Counted from the stretch's first letter, positions 9,555-19,206 are shown. The stretch is DNA of 64,000 bases from VYFG01 sp965221795 (GCA_965221795.1 OZ244914.1:3472001-3536000), one strand, 5' to 3'. The notes: a model not told the origin generated them from the sequence alone. A program made the numbers and translations.

Positions 9555-9594
9555 CCCCACGCAGGCCTTGCAATGTTCAAACTGAGCCACTACC

Positions 9595-10127
9595 GGACTT
9601 CGAGCTAGCTATGGCACGACCACGATATAGTCCCAAGTTGCGAGCAATACTGTAGAGAGCGAGGACACCGAATACCAAGTAAGAGCGATACCGGGCCCTC
9701 TCGTCTACCGGAAGACCGAGAAAAGGTAAGTAGCCGGCTACTCAGCGAATCCGTCTCCAACACTACATTTGATCGATTGATCAAAAAACATCCCCCTAAC
9801 TGTATATAGGAGTACTGCCGCACATTCTACCGGCATCCCCGACAAAAGATCCTGAGTGGAAATAGTAAAAATACCGGCAGAACATTTCTCGACTGCATTA
9901 TAATGCTATCCCCGCTTCACCCAATACGTCATGTGATTTTTTAGGTAATCATGACAGACCTTCATCTATGTCAGATATTTTTCTGGCAAGACGGTCGGGC
10001 AGAGAGCGATTTGATCGCTACTATCAGGGATAATAGATGCTAAATTCATTTCATCAGGTTTTCCAGTTGAATGCGTATCTTGGTATCATCTTTATCAAAT
10101 CCATACCTTCCAGAATCAGGTAAAAAA
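9595..10127. other. intergenic, AT-richer, no gene recognised
   Basis: No open frame with coding character, RNA gene or element end was seen. It presumably holds the bactofilin promoter. Confidence 0.5.
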
Positions 10128-10592
10128 ATGGCTATTTTTGATAAGTCCGAACGGGCTCCACTTCCGAAAGCCTCCACTGGCAACACGACCACGATTGCAG
10201 CGGGCACCAGTATTATCGGTAAGATCGATACCAAATCTGACCTGCAAATCAATGGGGAATTCGAGGGTGAAATCCATTCCGATGGCACCATTACGGTTGG
10301 CGATACGGGTCTGATCAAAAGTACTCTGACAGCGCAAAGACTGGTAGTCTGTGGTCACTTCATGGGGACAGCTGACTGCGATCAAATTGAAATTGTTTCG
10401 GGCGGTGTGGTGGAAGGGAAACTCATTTCTACCGGGCTGCTCATTGATGCGAACAGTTCTTTCCAGGGCGAAAGTATCCGTCGCAAACAAGACGATGCCA
10501 CCAAGTTACTGGATTTTGCCGATTCGGCATCACGCAATACGGTGAACGTGGATCAGGCCGAGGAGGGTATCGGCAACAAGGTAACTTCCTGA
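10128..10592 (+). CDS. bactofilin (polymer-forming cytoskeletal protein)
   Basis: A 154-residue protein. The body from TTTIAAGTSIIGKIDT through INGEFEGEIHSDGTITVG and VVCGHFMGTADC to GGVVEGKLISTG is the glycine-spaced beta-helix of the bactofilin (DUF583) family, which forms filaments at the membrane and helps place cell-wall or polar machinery. The N-terminal tail (MAIFDKSERAPLPK) is polar and the C-terminus is short and acidic, as usual. I chose the ATG at 10128 because the in-frame upstream extension to 10071 lacks family similarity. The gene is monocistronic and convergent with the ccm operon. Confidence 0.85.
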   Translation: MAIFDKSERAPLPKASTGNTTTIAAGTSIIGKIDTKSDLQINGEFEGEIHSDGTITVGDTGLIKSTLTAQRLVVCGHFMGTADCDQIEIVSGGVVEGKLISTGLLIDANSSFQGESIRRKQDDATKLLDFADSASRNTVNVDQAEEGIGNKVTS

Positions 10593-10817
10593 AGCGTCCG
10601 GCCTCGCTTGACTTGGAGACTGGGTCAGAGAGGCTTGATGCAAAATTGAGGAATTATAAAGATAGCTTGACACAGGGCAATCCTCCCCACAATAGGGGGC
10701 GTCATGGGCAATCAACCCGGCATCGTCCCCACTTTATTCGTCCTTCTCTTTGGTTAAGGCGGTTTGGCGACCCGATTTCATCTTTGTCAAGCAATGTTTA
10801 TAAGCCCCCAAAATTGA

Positions 10818-12044
10818 TTACGGAACGCGGCGATCAATTACCAATGGCACCGCAGTGCCATCCCGAGTGTTGACTTCCATGGATTGGCTGGTCAGATCAC
10901 CGCTTTGGGCATATGGAGTGTCGGAAAGGGAGACTCTGGCAGTTACCACGACGCGATCATGGCCGGATAAGGAGTGTCCTTCCACCATTGCGTCACCGGA
11001 TTGCAGAGAGATGGTTTGCGGGAGGTCTTCGACAAATATCTTTCGAGCGACCAGAGGCATACCGGAATCACCAACAGGCCTGGCAAACACAAAAACCGTG
11101 GCATCAGGAGGCAGGCCCGGCAGTTGTTCGGGCGCAATGGAAACCTCTAGCGAAATCGAAACCGACTCCAAGGATCTGGAGTTGGTCGCCGGATTGGTGT
11201 CCGAGAAAGTCGACTCGGTCCTCTCACTTGATCCCGAAAAGGAAAAATCCCCAAGCTGTTCCTCTAGCTGAGACCGGGCCTCGGGATTGTCTGCCAGCAA
11301 CGGCCGAAGACGCTCCAGATATTCTTCGGCGGCGGCCTGATCACTTGTTGAGACAGAGCCGATGGACCCAATCCACAACGCATTGATCTGCAAGGGATCC
11401 AACTCCAATGCACGTTCGATCCGGGCCGCAATGGACGGAGTATATCGACCCCCGTTGTTCATCAGGCTGGCATCTGCCCAGACAGTCAGGATATCTGGAT
11501 CATCTCCCACCAGGGCATGCAACTTGGCATAAGCGGCTTCCGCTTTCGCAAACTGGCTCATCACCATATAGGTTCGCCCTGCAATCGCCCAGCCATCTGC
11601 ATTATCGGGATTTTCTGCCAAGCTCTGCTCTAACCGCATCAGCAAGGCCGGAATGTCCACATCCTCTGGAAGACGTTCACCGAACGAACCATCGGGGAGG
11701 GTTGCAGACCAGCGGGTATCCCCGATCTGGGTGTATATCAGTGCCGCGGTCAGCGGAACCAGCAATAACACGAACATCGCGCTCCAGCGCCCACGCTCGG
11801 AGGATTCTGGCAGGTTGTAATCCGGACCAGAAAGATCCGACAGCAAGGCCGCTTCAAGTTCGGCTGAGTCCGTATGGTCTGGATGCTGGTCATGGTCAAC
11901 CTCAGACCATCGTTCCCTTGCAATCGCCAGATTTTCCCGGTCCATGTCCACATGAACCATTGGCTTGGGTCGAAAGAGTCCGGGGGCCAGGATCAGGACA
12001 CACAGAATAATCAACCCCACGCTGGCCAGCAGAAACCAGATCAT
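10818..12044 (-). CDS. ccmI: cytochrome c-type biogenesis protein CcmI
   Basis: The 408-residue last gene of the ccm operon. The N-terminus has two membrane segments (IWFLLASVGLIILCVLILAPG and FVLLLVPLTAALIYTQIG). Between them lies the charged CcmI loop. A TPR-type region follows (LEQSLAENPDNADGWAIAGRTYMVMSQFAKAEAAYAKL), then a beta-rich C-terminal domain. CcmI chaperones apocytochrome c to the CcmF/CcmH haem ligation complex on the outer face of the inner membrane. It overlaps ccmH by ATGA, so translation is probably coupled. Confidence 0.85.
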   Translation of the reverse strand: MIWFLLASVGLIILCVLILAPGLFRPKPMVHVDMDRENLAIARERWSEVDHDQHPDHTDSAELEAALLSDLSGPDYNLPESSERGRWSAMFVLLLVPLTAALIYTQIGDTRWSATLPDGSFGERLPEDVDIPALLMRLEQSLAENPDNADGWAIAGRTYMVMSQFAKAEAAYAKLHALVGDDPDILTVWADASLMNNGGRYTPSIAARIERALELDPLQINALWIGSIGSVSTSDQAAAEEYLERLRPLLADNPEARSQLEEQLGDFSFSGSSERTESTFSDTNPATNSRSLESVSISLEVSIAPEQLPGLPPDATVFVFARPVGDSGMPLVARKIFVEDLPQTISLQSGDAMVEGHSLSGHDRVVVTARVSLSDTPYAQSGDLTSQSMEVNTRDGTAVPLVIDRRVP

Positions 12045-12550
12045 TCGGTCGACTCGGGGAGGTAGGAATCTCGGTGATCGTCGGTTTTCCGCAACAAATT
12101 GCGTGCGTGTGCCAGATCATGTGCACTGTAGGCGGTGGGCGCGGCAACCATACGACGGCGCCAACGCAGCACCCACCAGGTCAGAAACAGAAACAGAATC
12201 AATGGCGAAATCCAGAGGAATGCGGTTTTGGCGTTAAACCGAGGATGGTACAGCACAAAATCTCCATAGCGGGACACCATATAGTCCACGATGGCTTCCC
12301 GGTCCTTGCCTGCTTTGACCAGTTCTACCGTTTTCCGCCGGAGATCTTGGGCCAATTCGGCATTGGAATCGGCAAGATTCTGGTTTTGGCACACCAGGCA
12401 GCGCAATTCACGAATCATCTCCTGGTACAGGGCTTCTTGTCCAGGATCGTCAAACGCAACGACATCCACTCCAGCAGAAGAAGGCAGATAGAAACCAAAC
12501 CCTAAAATCATGCAGAGGATCGAAGCGCGGAATATAGTCAGATTGCTCAC
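12041..12550 (-). CDS. ccmH: cytochrome c-type biogenesis protein CcmH
   Basis: 169 residues: a signal peptide ending near SSAG, then the diagnostic LRCLVCQNQNLADSNAELAQDLRR with the redox pair in LRCxxCQ, then a C-terminal membrane helix (FLWISPLILFLFLTWWVL). It is the thioredoxin-like reductant that keeps the apocytochrome CxxCH motif reduced for haem attachment. The short length matches the version in which CcmI is a separate protein. ATGA overlaps join it to both ccmG and ccmI. Confidence 0.92.
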   Translation of the reverse strand: MSNLTIFRASILCMILGFGFYLPSSAGVDVVAFDDPGQEALYQEMIRELRCLVCQNQNLADSNAELAQDLRRKTVELVKAGKDREAIVDYMVSRYGDFVLYHPRFNAKTAFLWISPLILFLFLTWWVLRWRRRMVAAPTAYSAHDLAHARNLLRKTDDHRDSYLPESTE

Positions 12551-13074
12551 ACTTCTTCGTTTTCCAACTGCTGGATAATGGGCAGCAAAATTTCGTCTGC
12601 GACCGACTGGCTGACTGGTCCGATGTGCTTGTATCGGATCCAGCCCTCGGCGTCAATGATAAACGTTTCCGGTACTCCATACACCCCATAATCAATGCCG
12701 ACATTGCCCTCACGGTCAAAGGCGCTGGTTTGGTAAGGGTCTCCCCACATGGCCAGCCAAGCCGTAGCATCATCACGACGATCCTTGTAGTTCAGGCCAA
12801 TAATATCGACCACTTCGGCCAGTGCAGTAATCACCGGATGTTCTTCCCGGCAGGCAACACACCAGGAAGCCCAGACATTCAGCACCCAAACCTTGCCGAT
12901 CATATCTGCTGGACGGAATATGGCTTCCGGGTCATGCAACTCACTCAATGCAAACCCCGGAGCCGGTCGATCAATAAGTGTGGATGGAATGCTCTGTGGG
13001 TCCAGTGCCAGACCTCGCCACAACAGGACAACCAACCCCACAAACAGGATCAGTGGTAGAACGAACCGGTTCAT
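12547..13074 (-). CDS. ccmG: thiol:disulfide interchange protein CcmG/DsbE
   Basis: 175 residues: an N-terminal membrane anchor (VLPLILFVGLVVLLWRG), then a thioredoxin fold with WVLNVWASWCVACREEHP as active site (CVAC) and the cis-proline loop GVYGVPETFIID. The family passes reducing power from CcdA/DsbD to CcmH or apocytochrome c in the periplasm. It is embedded in the ccm operon by ATGA overlaps. Confidence 0.93.
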   Translation of the reverse strand: MNRFVLPLILFVGLVVLLWRGLALDPQSIPSTLIDRPAPGFALSELHDPEAIFRPADMIGKVWVLNVWASWCVACREEHPVITALAEVVDIIGLNYKDRRDDATAWLAMWGDPYQTSAFDREGNVGIDYGVYGVPETFIIDAEGWIRYKHIGPVSQSVADEILLPIIQQLENEEV

Positions 13075-15035
13075 GAGGTGGAAGCATGCCTGTGAACGGC
13101 ATGGGTTTCCCGTCGTCGTTTGTATCGCGCATCGGTAGCGGCAACGAGCCCCCCGATACCCATCAGGAACGCGCCGAGCCAGATCCAGCGAATGTAGGGT
13201 TTGAAGTAAATTCGCACGGCCCAGGCACCCTGATCATCCAGAGGCTCTCCCAGTGCGACATAAAGATCGCGAGTGAACCCGGGATCAATAGCGGCCTCGG
13301 TCATGGGACTTTGCTGAACCAGATAGGTTCTTTTCTCGGGGTATAACTGTCCGATCATGCGTCCCCCCGAATAGACTTCAAACCGCCCCATGAGAGAGCG
13401 GTAATTCGGACCCTCGGCGTCGTGTACGCCCTGGAACCGGAAAGTGTAATCGGATAGGGTAAATTCTCCTCCTGGAACCATCCGGATATCCTTCTCGATA
13501 CTGAACCCGTTGACCATAGTCACCCCAACAATGAAGACGCCGACCCCAAGATGGGCCATATACATCCCTTTCAGGCCTCTGGGTAATTTGCGCAGATCTG
13601 GAATCCGCTGCCCCGACCGCGTGCGCGACCATAAACCGGCCAAAGACTCCAGAATGACCCAGGCACCAAGGGCAATGCCAAGGGCGGCAGGAATGGAATA
13701 ATGTGTCATTGCGAATGGCGTTCCCACTCCAATCAGCAACGCAAGACCTCCGGGTATCCAGTGTCCATGGAGCGTACGGGCAATCTGGTCCCGTTTCCAA
13801 CGTAGCACGGATCCGGTGACCAGGAGCACAATCAGGGGAACCCCTAGGATAGTGAACAATAAGTCAAAATATGGAGGGCCGACTGAAATCTTGGTGCCAC
13901 TGACGGCATCAAGAAATAACGGGTAGAGCGTGCCCAGCAGTACGGCAAAGCAAAGTACCGCCAGCAAAATATTGTTCAGTAGTATGGCGGTTTCGCGAGA
14001 GACGGTTTCAAAGCGGACAAAACTTCGGATCTCTGGTGCCCGCCAGGCATAGAGCAGGAGCGAGCAACCCACAACGATACAAAGAAAAAGAAGAATGTAG
14101 AGTCCCCGGGCGGGGTCGTTGGCGAAAGCATGAACCGAAGTCAATACTCCCGAGCGGACAAGGAAAGTGCCCAGCAGGGAAAGGGAGAAAGCCATGATCG
14201 CCAACAAGACGCTCCAGGCCTTGAACGCCCCTCGCTTCTCGGTTGCGGCAAGAGAGTGAATCAATGCAGTACCCACCAGCCAAGGCATGAAGGACGCATT
14301 CTCCACAGGATCCCAGAACCACCACCCCCCCCAGCCCAGTTCATAATAGGCCCACCAGGAGCCCAGGGCGATCCCGATGGTCAGGAACATCCAGGCCACA
14401 TTGGTCCAGGGACGTGACCATCTGGACCATGCAGCATCCAGTCGGCCCCCTATCATCGCGGCAATGGCAAAGGCAAATGCCACCGAAAAACCGACATATC
14501 CCATATACAGCATGGGGGGATGAATGGCGAGCCCAATGTCTTGCAGCAAGGGATTGAGATCGCGGCCTTCGACCGGGACCGGGAAAAGTCGCTCAAATGG
14601 ATTCGATGTGAATAACAGGAACAGCAGGATTCCCACCGAGATCAATCCCATCACCGCAAGAACCCGCGCACTCATCAGGTCCGGCAACCCCCGAGTGCCC
14701 AACGCTACAGCTCCGGTCCAGCCAGCAAGGATCAGGACCCACAGGAGCAGTGATCCCTCATGCCCCCCCCAGACCCCGGATATTCGATAAATCAATGGCA
14801 GTTGGGAATTGGAATGATGGGCAATGTAGGCCACCGAAAAATCACTCACGATACTGGACCAGGTCAGGCATGCATATGAGACCGCCACCATGACCAGCAG
14901 GTTGAGAGCAAGTGGCCGGGCCAGCAGTATCCAACTGGTGATTCCCCGAAGCGAACCGACCAGAGGCAGTATGCCCAGACACAGGGAAAGTACCAGGGCC
15001 AGGATCAAGGCAAAATGGCCGATTTCGGGAATCAT
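13071..15035 (-). CDS. ccmF: haem lyase CcmF
   Basis: A 654-residue polytopic membrane protein. The tryptophan-rich WWD motif GWGGWWFWDPVENASFMPWL is intact, as are the preceding GGHEGSLLLWVL and the long C-terminal periplasmic domain. CcmF receives haem from holo-CcmE and ligates it to apocytochrome c together with CcmH and CcmI. Its length is normal for the family. Confidence 0.95.
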   Translation of the reverse strand: MIPEIGHFALILALVLSLCLGILPLVGSLRGITSWILLARPLALNLLVMVAVSYACLTWSSIVSDFSVAYIAHHSNSQLPLIYRISGVWGGHEGSLLLWVLILAGWTGAVALGTRGLPDLMSARVLAVMGLISVGILLFLLFTSNPFERLFPVPVEGRDLNPLLQDIGLAIHPPMLYMGYVGFSVAFAFAIAAMIGGRLDAAWSRWSRPWTNVAWMFLTIGIALGSWWAYYELGWGGWWFWDPVENASFMPWLVGTALIHSLAATEKRGAFKAWSVLLAIMAFSLSLLGTFLVRSGVLTSVHAFANDPARGLYILLFLCIVVGCSLLLYAWRAPEIRSFVRFETVSRETAILLNNILLAVLCFAVLLGTLYPLFLDAVSGTKISVGPPYFDLLFTILGVPLIVLLVTGSVLRWKRDQIARTLHGHWIPGGLALLIGVGTPFAMTHYSIPAALGIALGAWVILESLAGLWSRTRSGQRIPDLRKLPRGLKGMYMAHLGVGVFIVGVTMVNGFSIEKDIRMVPGGEFTLSDYTFRFQGVHDAEGPNYRSLMGRFEVYSGGRMIGQLYPEKRTYLVQQSPMTEAAIDPGFTRDLYVALGEPLDDQGAWAVRIYFKPYIRWIWLGAFLMGIGGLVAATDARYKRRRETHAVHRHASTS

Positions 15036-15496
15036 GGTTCAGCGGCTTCCCGGGAGGTTGCCGGATAGCCCCCGGCATTGGCCTCTTGCAAGGCCTGATG
15101 GACTTCCGGCGGCATGTAGGTTTCATCATGTTTGGCCAGCACCTGCTGGGCGACAAACACCCCGTTGGCCAGTGTTCCCTGCGTGACAATGCCCTGGCCT
15201 TCACGGAACAAATCCGGCAGTATCCCTTCATATTGTACGCTCACGACTGCGGCCATATCGGTCAGGTCAAACTGAACTTCCAGACCTTCCGGGTCGCGCT
15301 GCACACTGCCATCCATGACCATGCCGCCGAGACGGAAATTCACCCCCTTGGGGACTTCGCCGGCAACCACCTGACTGGGACTATAAAAAAGGTTAATGTT
15401 CTGGTTTAATGCGGTCAATGCCAATCCGACAGCACCACTGATCCCGATCAATACCAGGACCACCAATATCAGGCGTTGTCGACGTTTGGGAGTCAT
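15032..15496 (-). CDS. ccmE: periplasmic haem chaperone CcmE
   Basis: 154 residues: a short cytoplasmic start with RRQRL, one membrane anchor (LVVLVLIGISGAVGLALTAL), then the OB-fold beta barrel. The haem-binding histidine lies in AKHDETYMPPEV near residue 128, the HxxxY motif that bonds haem covalently. It carries haem from CcmABCD to CcmF. Confidence 0.94.
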   Translation of the reverse strand: MTPKRRQRLILVVLVLIGISGAVGLALTALNQNINLFYSPSQVVAGEVPKGVNFRLGGMVMDGSVQRDPEGLEVQFDLTDMAAVVSVQYEGILPDLFREGQGIVTQGTLANGVFVAQQVLAKHDETYMPPEVHQALQEANAGGYPATSREAAEP

Positions 15497-15669
15497 TTCC
15501 TGCCCTTTTCGGCATTGCGCTGTCGGTGCTGGTTACCGGCAAGCATCTTGAGCAAGGAGCGGGTACGGAACCATGGTAAAAAAAAGTGCCACAGCAACAG
15601 TAGCAGCACAATCGCATAGCTGGTCCAAACATAAAAGGCATAGCCGCCCATATGAAGAAACTCAACCAT
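15493..15669 (-). CDS. ccmD: haem exporter small subunit CcmD
   Basis: 58 residues from the ATG at 15669. MVEFLHMGGYAFYVWTSY followed by one membrane helix (AIVLLLLLWHFFLPWF) and a basic tail is characteristic of CcmD. CcmD stabilises the CcmC:haem:CcmE complex and helps release holo-CcmE. An upstream in-frame start would overlap ccmC much further and has no family similarity. It overlaps the end of ccmC by 8 bases and ccmE by 4. Confidence 0.88.
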   Translation of the reverse strand: MVEFLHMGGYAFYVWTSYAIVLLLLLWHFFLPWFRTRSLLKMLAGNQHRQRNAEKGRK

Positions 15670-16441
15670 GGAAGAGATCCTGCACCCATTGGGTGCGACG
15701 TTCATAGACCAGCAGTTCGGCCCGTAGTCGGTTACATACAGTCGCAGCAAAATAGAAGTTGAATGCGACAAACATCACCAACAGTGGAATCAGCATTTGC
15801 GTGTCGATGGTGGGACGTCCCAGCCGGGTCAGTGTGGCACCCTGATGGAGCGTGTTCCACCATTCGACCGAAAAGTGAATAATGGGCAAATTGATAATCC
15901 CTACCACGGCGAGCACTGCTGCCGCCCGATCAGACATACGTCGGTCTTCGATGGCAGCCGATAAGGTAATGAACCCCAGAAACAGAAACAGAAGGACCAA
16001 TTCTGAAGTCAGGCGAGCGTCCCAGACCCAATAGGTCCCCCACGTCGGCTTGCCCCAGAGAGAACCGGTTACCAGGGCGCAAACGGTGAATGTAGCCCCC
16101 AGCGGAGCAATGCAACGGGCCACGAGACTGGCGACCTTGATATGCCAGATCAAACCGATACCCGCCATGAGGGCCATTGCTGCATAACTGAACATCGATA
16201 ACCAAGCCGAAGGAACATGAATGAAAATGATCCGATAACTGTCGCCCATCTGGTAATCCGGCGGCGCAATCACCAACCCCAGATACAGGCCGACGGAAAA
16301 AAAGAGCAGGGCAGTCCAGCCAAATATGGGGGCCCAGCGGGTAGCCACACGATAAACCCATGCAGGAGAACCGAACCGATGGAACCAGGCCCAACGACGG
16401 GAGCGGGGGCGGCAATCGGTTTTTTCAGTTGGCATCGTCAA
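15662..16441 (-). CDS. ccmC: haem transporter subunit CcmC
   Basis: A 259-residue membrane protein with about six helices. The WWD-type motif is seen as GKPTWGTYWVWDARLTSELV, and a conserved histidine is present in FIHVPSAWLSMF. CcmC presents haem to CcmE in the periplasm. About 120 bases separate it from ccmB upstream, the only real gap in the operon. Confidence 0.94.
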   Translation of the reverse strand: MTMPTEKTDCRPRSRRWAWFHRFGSPAWVYRVATRWAPIFGWTALLFFSVGLYLGLVIAPPDYQMGDSYRIIFIHVPSAWLSMFSYAAMALMAGIGLIWHIKVASLVARCIAPLGATFTVCALVTGSLWGKPTWGTYWVWDARLTSELVLLFLFLGFITLSAAIEDRRMSDRAAAVLAVVGIINLPIIHFSVEWWNTLHQGATLTRLGRPTIDTQMLIPLLVMFVAFNFYFAATVCNRLRAELLVYERRTQWVQDLFHG

Positions 16442-16565
16442 TCAATGGTAACCGGACGGTGCAGAGCGGGGAATCTTCGGTTTGGGCGCAATAATGAACA
16501 TACGGGTGCCCGAGTCATGCCCCATCTCCTTGCAATCGGCTCTGTATTTTCGATGATTTGCGAAT

Positions 16566-17288
16566 TCAGTTCAAACTGACCCGAATGGAAACCGCAGCCG
16601 CCAGTGGGCCAACGGCCAGCGAAAACAGCGAAAATGCAGCCAACAAAAGTAAGTGTGGCGTCGAATCCTGTCCTGTCATCGCAGCCAGAACTGCACCCGC
16701 ACCGAATATGAGGGTCGGAACGTATAATGGCAAGACGATCAGGCTTAGCAAGACCCCATTTCTGCGAATTCCCAGTGTAAGACCTACACCAACTGCACCA
16801 ATCAGGCTGAGTGCTGGCGTCCCCAGAACCAGGCCCAGAACCAGGATCAGGATCGCATGGGCAGGGCATTGCATCAATAGCGCTAGCAAAGGAGAAACCA
16901 GGATCAGCGGCAGGGAACTGACCAGCCAGTGTGCGATCGCCTTGGCCAATACCATCAAGCTGAGAGGGTGCGGACTGAGTACGATTTGCTCCAGGCTGCC
17001 ATCCTCATAGTCGGGGCGGAAGATACTGTCCAATGCGAGCAATGAGGCCAGTAAGGCGGCTACCCAGATAATTCCCGGTCCCACGCTCCGTATCAACTCC
17101 AAGTCAGAAGATAACGATAAGGGAAACAGGCTGACGACGACCATAAAGAACAATACAGGTTGTGCCATATCACTGCGCTCCCGTAGTGCGATGCGCAAGT
17201 CCCGGGCCAGCAAAGCCCGGAATCCGGACCATACCGACCACTCTTCCCCGGGTTGCCGCCTCTCAGTCATCGCAACCAGACATCTCAA
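16566..17288 (-). CDS. ccmB: haem ABC exporter permease CcmB
   Basis: 240 residues: FRALLARDLRIALRERSDM at the N-terminus, then about six membrane helices and the LIVLPLYVPTLIFGAGAV segment typical of CcmB. It partners the CcmA ATPase; ATP hydrolysis releases holo-CcmE from CcmC. The start overlaps the end of ccmA by 26 bases. I kept the ATG at 17288; a later start is possible. Confidence 0.92.
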   Translation of the reverse strand: MRCLVAMTERRQPGEEWSVWSGFRALLARDLRIALRERSDMAQPVLFFMVVVSLFPLSLSSDLELIRSVGPGIIWVAALLASLLALDSIFRPDYEDGSLEQIVLSPHPLSLMVLAKAIAHWLVSSLPLILVSPLLALLMQCPAHAILILVLGLVLGTPALSLIGAVGVGLTLGIRRNGVLLSLIVLPLYVPTLIFGAGAVLAAMTGQDSTPHLLLLAAFSLFSLAVGPLAAAVSIRVSLN

Positions 17289-17895
17289 TGGTCTGCAAGG
17301 CCAAGGAGGGCAAAAGGGGCTGATGGCTGGTGAAGACCAGCAATCCGCCCCGATTCAGATGTTCCTGCAGGATGCCATTCAGGTAATGGATCCCGGATTC
17401 ATCCAGTGCTGTCGCTGGTTCATCAAGAATCCAAAGGGGGGCATCGCTTAACCGTACCCGTGCTAATGCGGTTCTTTGCTGCTGGCCGGCCGACAGTTTC
17501 CGGCAAGGATGTTCATGACATGGCAGGATACCCAGAGTCTCCAGGGATTTCGCAATAATCCGCCGGTCCAGGGATCGCCCTTGCAATGCCATCAGTGCTA
17601 TCAGGTTTTCCATTGGCGTGAGTTCCCCTTTCAGGCCAGGCTTGTGTCCGAGATAGCAAATCTGCGAGTGGTATTCGGTACGAATGCGGCGAATGTCGGC
17701 CCCGTTCCAAAATACTGCCCCCGACTCGGCCACCGACAGCCCACAAAGGATGCGAAGCAGTGAAGTCTTGCCGCTGCCATTGATTCCCTTGGCGTGCAGT
17801 CCGATGCCACTTTGCATGGTCAATGAGACATCACGGAAGAGACTCCGAAGCCCCCGTACACACTCGATCGCACGGGCTTCAAGCCGGTTGTCCAT
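17263..17895 (-). CDS. ccmA: haem ABC exporter ATP-binding subunit CcmA
   Basis: 210 residues from the ATG at 17895. The Walker A is GINGSGKTSLLRILCGL, where the usual GPNGSGKT proline is replaced. The signature is RKLSAGQQQRTALARV, and Walker B is APLWILDEPATALD. It ends with FTSHQPLL. The open frame extends to 18612 on this strand, but that part is antisense to dinB and has no similarity. First gene of the ccm operon, divergent from dinB with about 120 bp between them. Confidence 0.93.
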   Translation of the reverse strand: MDNRLEARAIECVRGLRSLFRDVSLTMQSGIGLHAKGINGSGKTSLLRILCGLSVAESGAVFWNGADIRRIRTEYHSQICYLGHKPGLKGELTPMENLIALMALQGRSLDRRIIAKSLETLGILPCHEHPCRKLSAGQQQRTALARVRLSDAPLWILDEPATALDESGIHYLNGILQEHLNRGGLLVFTSHQPLLPSLALQTIEMSGCDD

Positions 17896-18015
17896 AGAAA
17901 ATGAGGCAGGAGAGTGCACAATCGCTAGACCGTTGGGAAAAGTCCAGAGTGTAGGCAGACAATGCGCTACACTCAATACCCAACTTTTTCTCTGAGAGTA
18001 TACGTTCGGTTCAGC

Positions 18016-19206
18016 ATGATCCTGCACGTTGATATGGATGCCTTTTTTGCCTCGGTGGAAGAAAGGGATAATCCCAGGCTCAAAGGGCAACCTCTGGTCG
18101 TGGGTGGTAACCCGCGATTCAGGGGAGTTGTGGCTTCTGCCAATTATCCGGCCAGGGCACTTGGCATTCACAGTGCGATGCCAATGGCCAGTGCATTCAG
18201 ACAATGCCCCGATGTGATCATTGTCCCCCCCAGAGGCAACCTCTACCGACAGGTCTCGGGACAGATTCACGCCATCTTCCAGCGCTATACTCCCCTGGTA
18301 GAACCGCTCTCCCTGGACGAGGCTTTTCTGGATGTTCGGGCATCCCAACGATTGTTCGGGTCCACGGAGACCATCGCTCGGCGAATCAAACAGGAAATTC
18401 AGGAAGAGCTGGGACTGGTCGCCTCCCTTGGCGTCGGACCGAACAAGTTTCTGGCCAAACTGGCCAGTGACCACGAAAAACCCGATGGATTTACGATCAT
18501 ATCGCCGGATGAGGTACAGGCGTTTCTGGATCCTTTGCCAGTGGAGCGGATATGGGGGGTAGGTAAGGTAGCCCGGAGTCAGTTGCTGGCAAAAGGCGTT
18601 CGTACGGTTCATGATCTTCGGCAGACATCCCCAGAATGGCTCAAAAGCCGATTAGGGCAATCTGGCCTCAAACTCTGGAAGCTCTGTCATGGGGTGGATC
18701 ACCGTCCAGTGGTCACCGATTCAGAGACTCGATCCATTTCCCATGAAACTACGTTCCACACCGATATTCATGACCTGGCGGCTTTGGAATCAGTCGCCTT
18801 GTCACTGACCGAGGGGGTGTGCTACCGGATGCGAAGTGCCAGACTGAAAGCCCGCTGCGTGCGTCTGAAAGTACGGTTCCATGATTTCCCCACCATCACC
18901 CGGTCTCATCGCTTCCCGGTCGGGACCAGTGGAACGCTGGACATCTGGCAACAGGTTCATCATCTTCTCAAACATCTTTTGGCCAGAAAGCGGTTTTGCG
19001 TGCGCTTGATAGGAGTCGGTGTCAGTCATTTCACTGCCATGCCGTGGTCCTCTCACAGTAACCAGGCGGACCTGTTTGCCATAGAGCAGCAGCCGGGAAA
19101 TACCTCGTTAGTGGTCGGAAAACGCCAAGAAATCCTGGACCAATTGACCGATGAAGTGCGTCATCGGTTTGGTAAGAACTTGCTGAGAAGAGGGCGGGGA
19201 CTGTGA
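18016..19206 (+). CDS. dinB: DNA polymerase IV (Y-family)
   Basis: 396 residues from the ATG at 18016, which begins MILHVDMDAFFASVEERDNP, the invariant start with the first catalytic aspartates. Further motifs are YPARALGIHSAMPM, LSLDEAFLDV (catalytic DE), ASLGVGPNKFLAKLASDHEKPDG and the helix-hairpin-helix GVGKVARSQLLAKGV. The C-terminal little-finger domain is present. It is an error-prone translesion polymerase and stands alone, with no LexA box that I could see. Confidence 0.95.
   Translation: MILHVDMDAFFASVEERDNPRLKGQPLVVGGNPRFRGVVASANYPARALGIHSAMPMASAFRQCPDVIIVPPRGNLYRQVSGQIHAIFQRYTPLVEPLSLDEAFLDVRASQRLFGSTETIARRIKQEIQEELGLVASLGVGPNKFLAKLASDHEKPDGFTIISPDEVQAFLDPLPVERIWGVGKVARSQLLAKGVRTVHDLRQTSPEWLKSRLGQSGLKLWKLCHGVDHRPVVTDSETRSISHETTFHTDIHDLAALESVALSLTEGVCYRMRSARLKARCVRLKVRFHDFPTITRSHRFPVGTSGTLDIWQQVHHLLKHLLARKRFCVRLIGVGVSHFTAMPWSSHSNQADLFAIEQQPGNTSLVVGKRQEILDQLTDEVRHRFGKNLLRRGRGL

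Larger units (their letters stand above)
8700..9594 (+). mobile_element. non-autonomous cassette 1 with terminal inverted repeats and a phase-variable secreted protein
   Basis: The left end, GGTAGTGACTCAGCTTGAAA at 8700, and the right end (reverse complement GGTAGTGGCTCAGTTTGAAC, ending 9594) are inverted repeats. They are nearly identical to the ends of the cassette at 33586-34567. Inside are a -10 box, the poly-C switch, one secreted-protein gene and a terminator; there is no transposase. The last 150 bp match the other cassette closely, while the middle is divergent. The 8-bp flanks (CAGAGTTT left, GGACTTCG right) do not match. The target duplication has therefore decayed, or the element was rearranged. 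Confidence 0.75.

Noticed and set aside
17896..18612. N-terminal extension of ccmA by about 240 codons
   Set aside because: It runs antisense through the start of dinB, and the CcmA family begins at the ATG at 17895.
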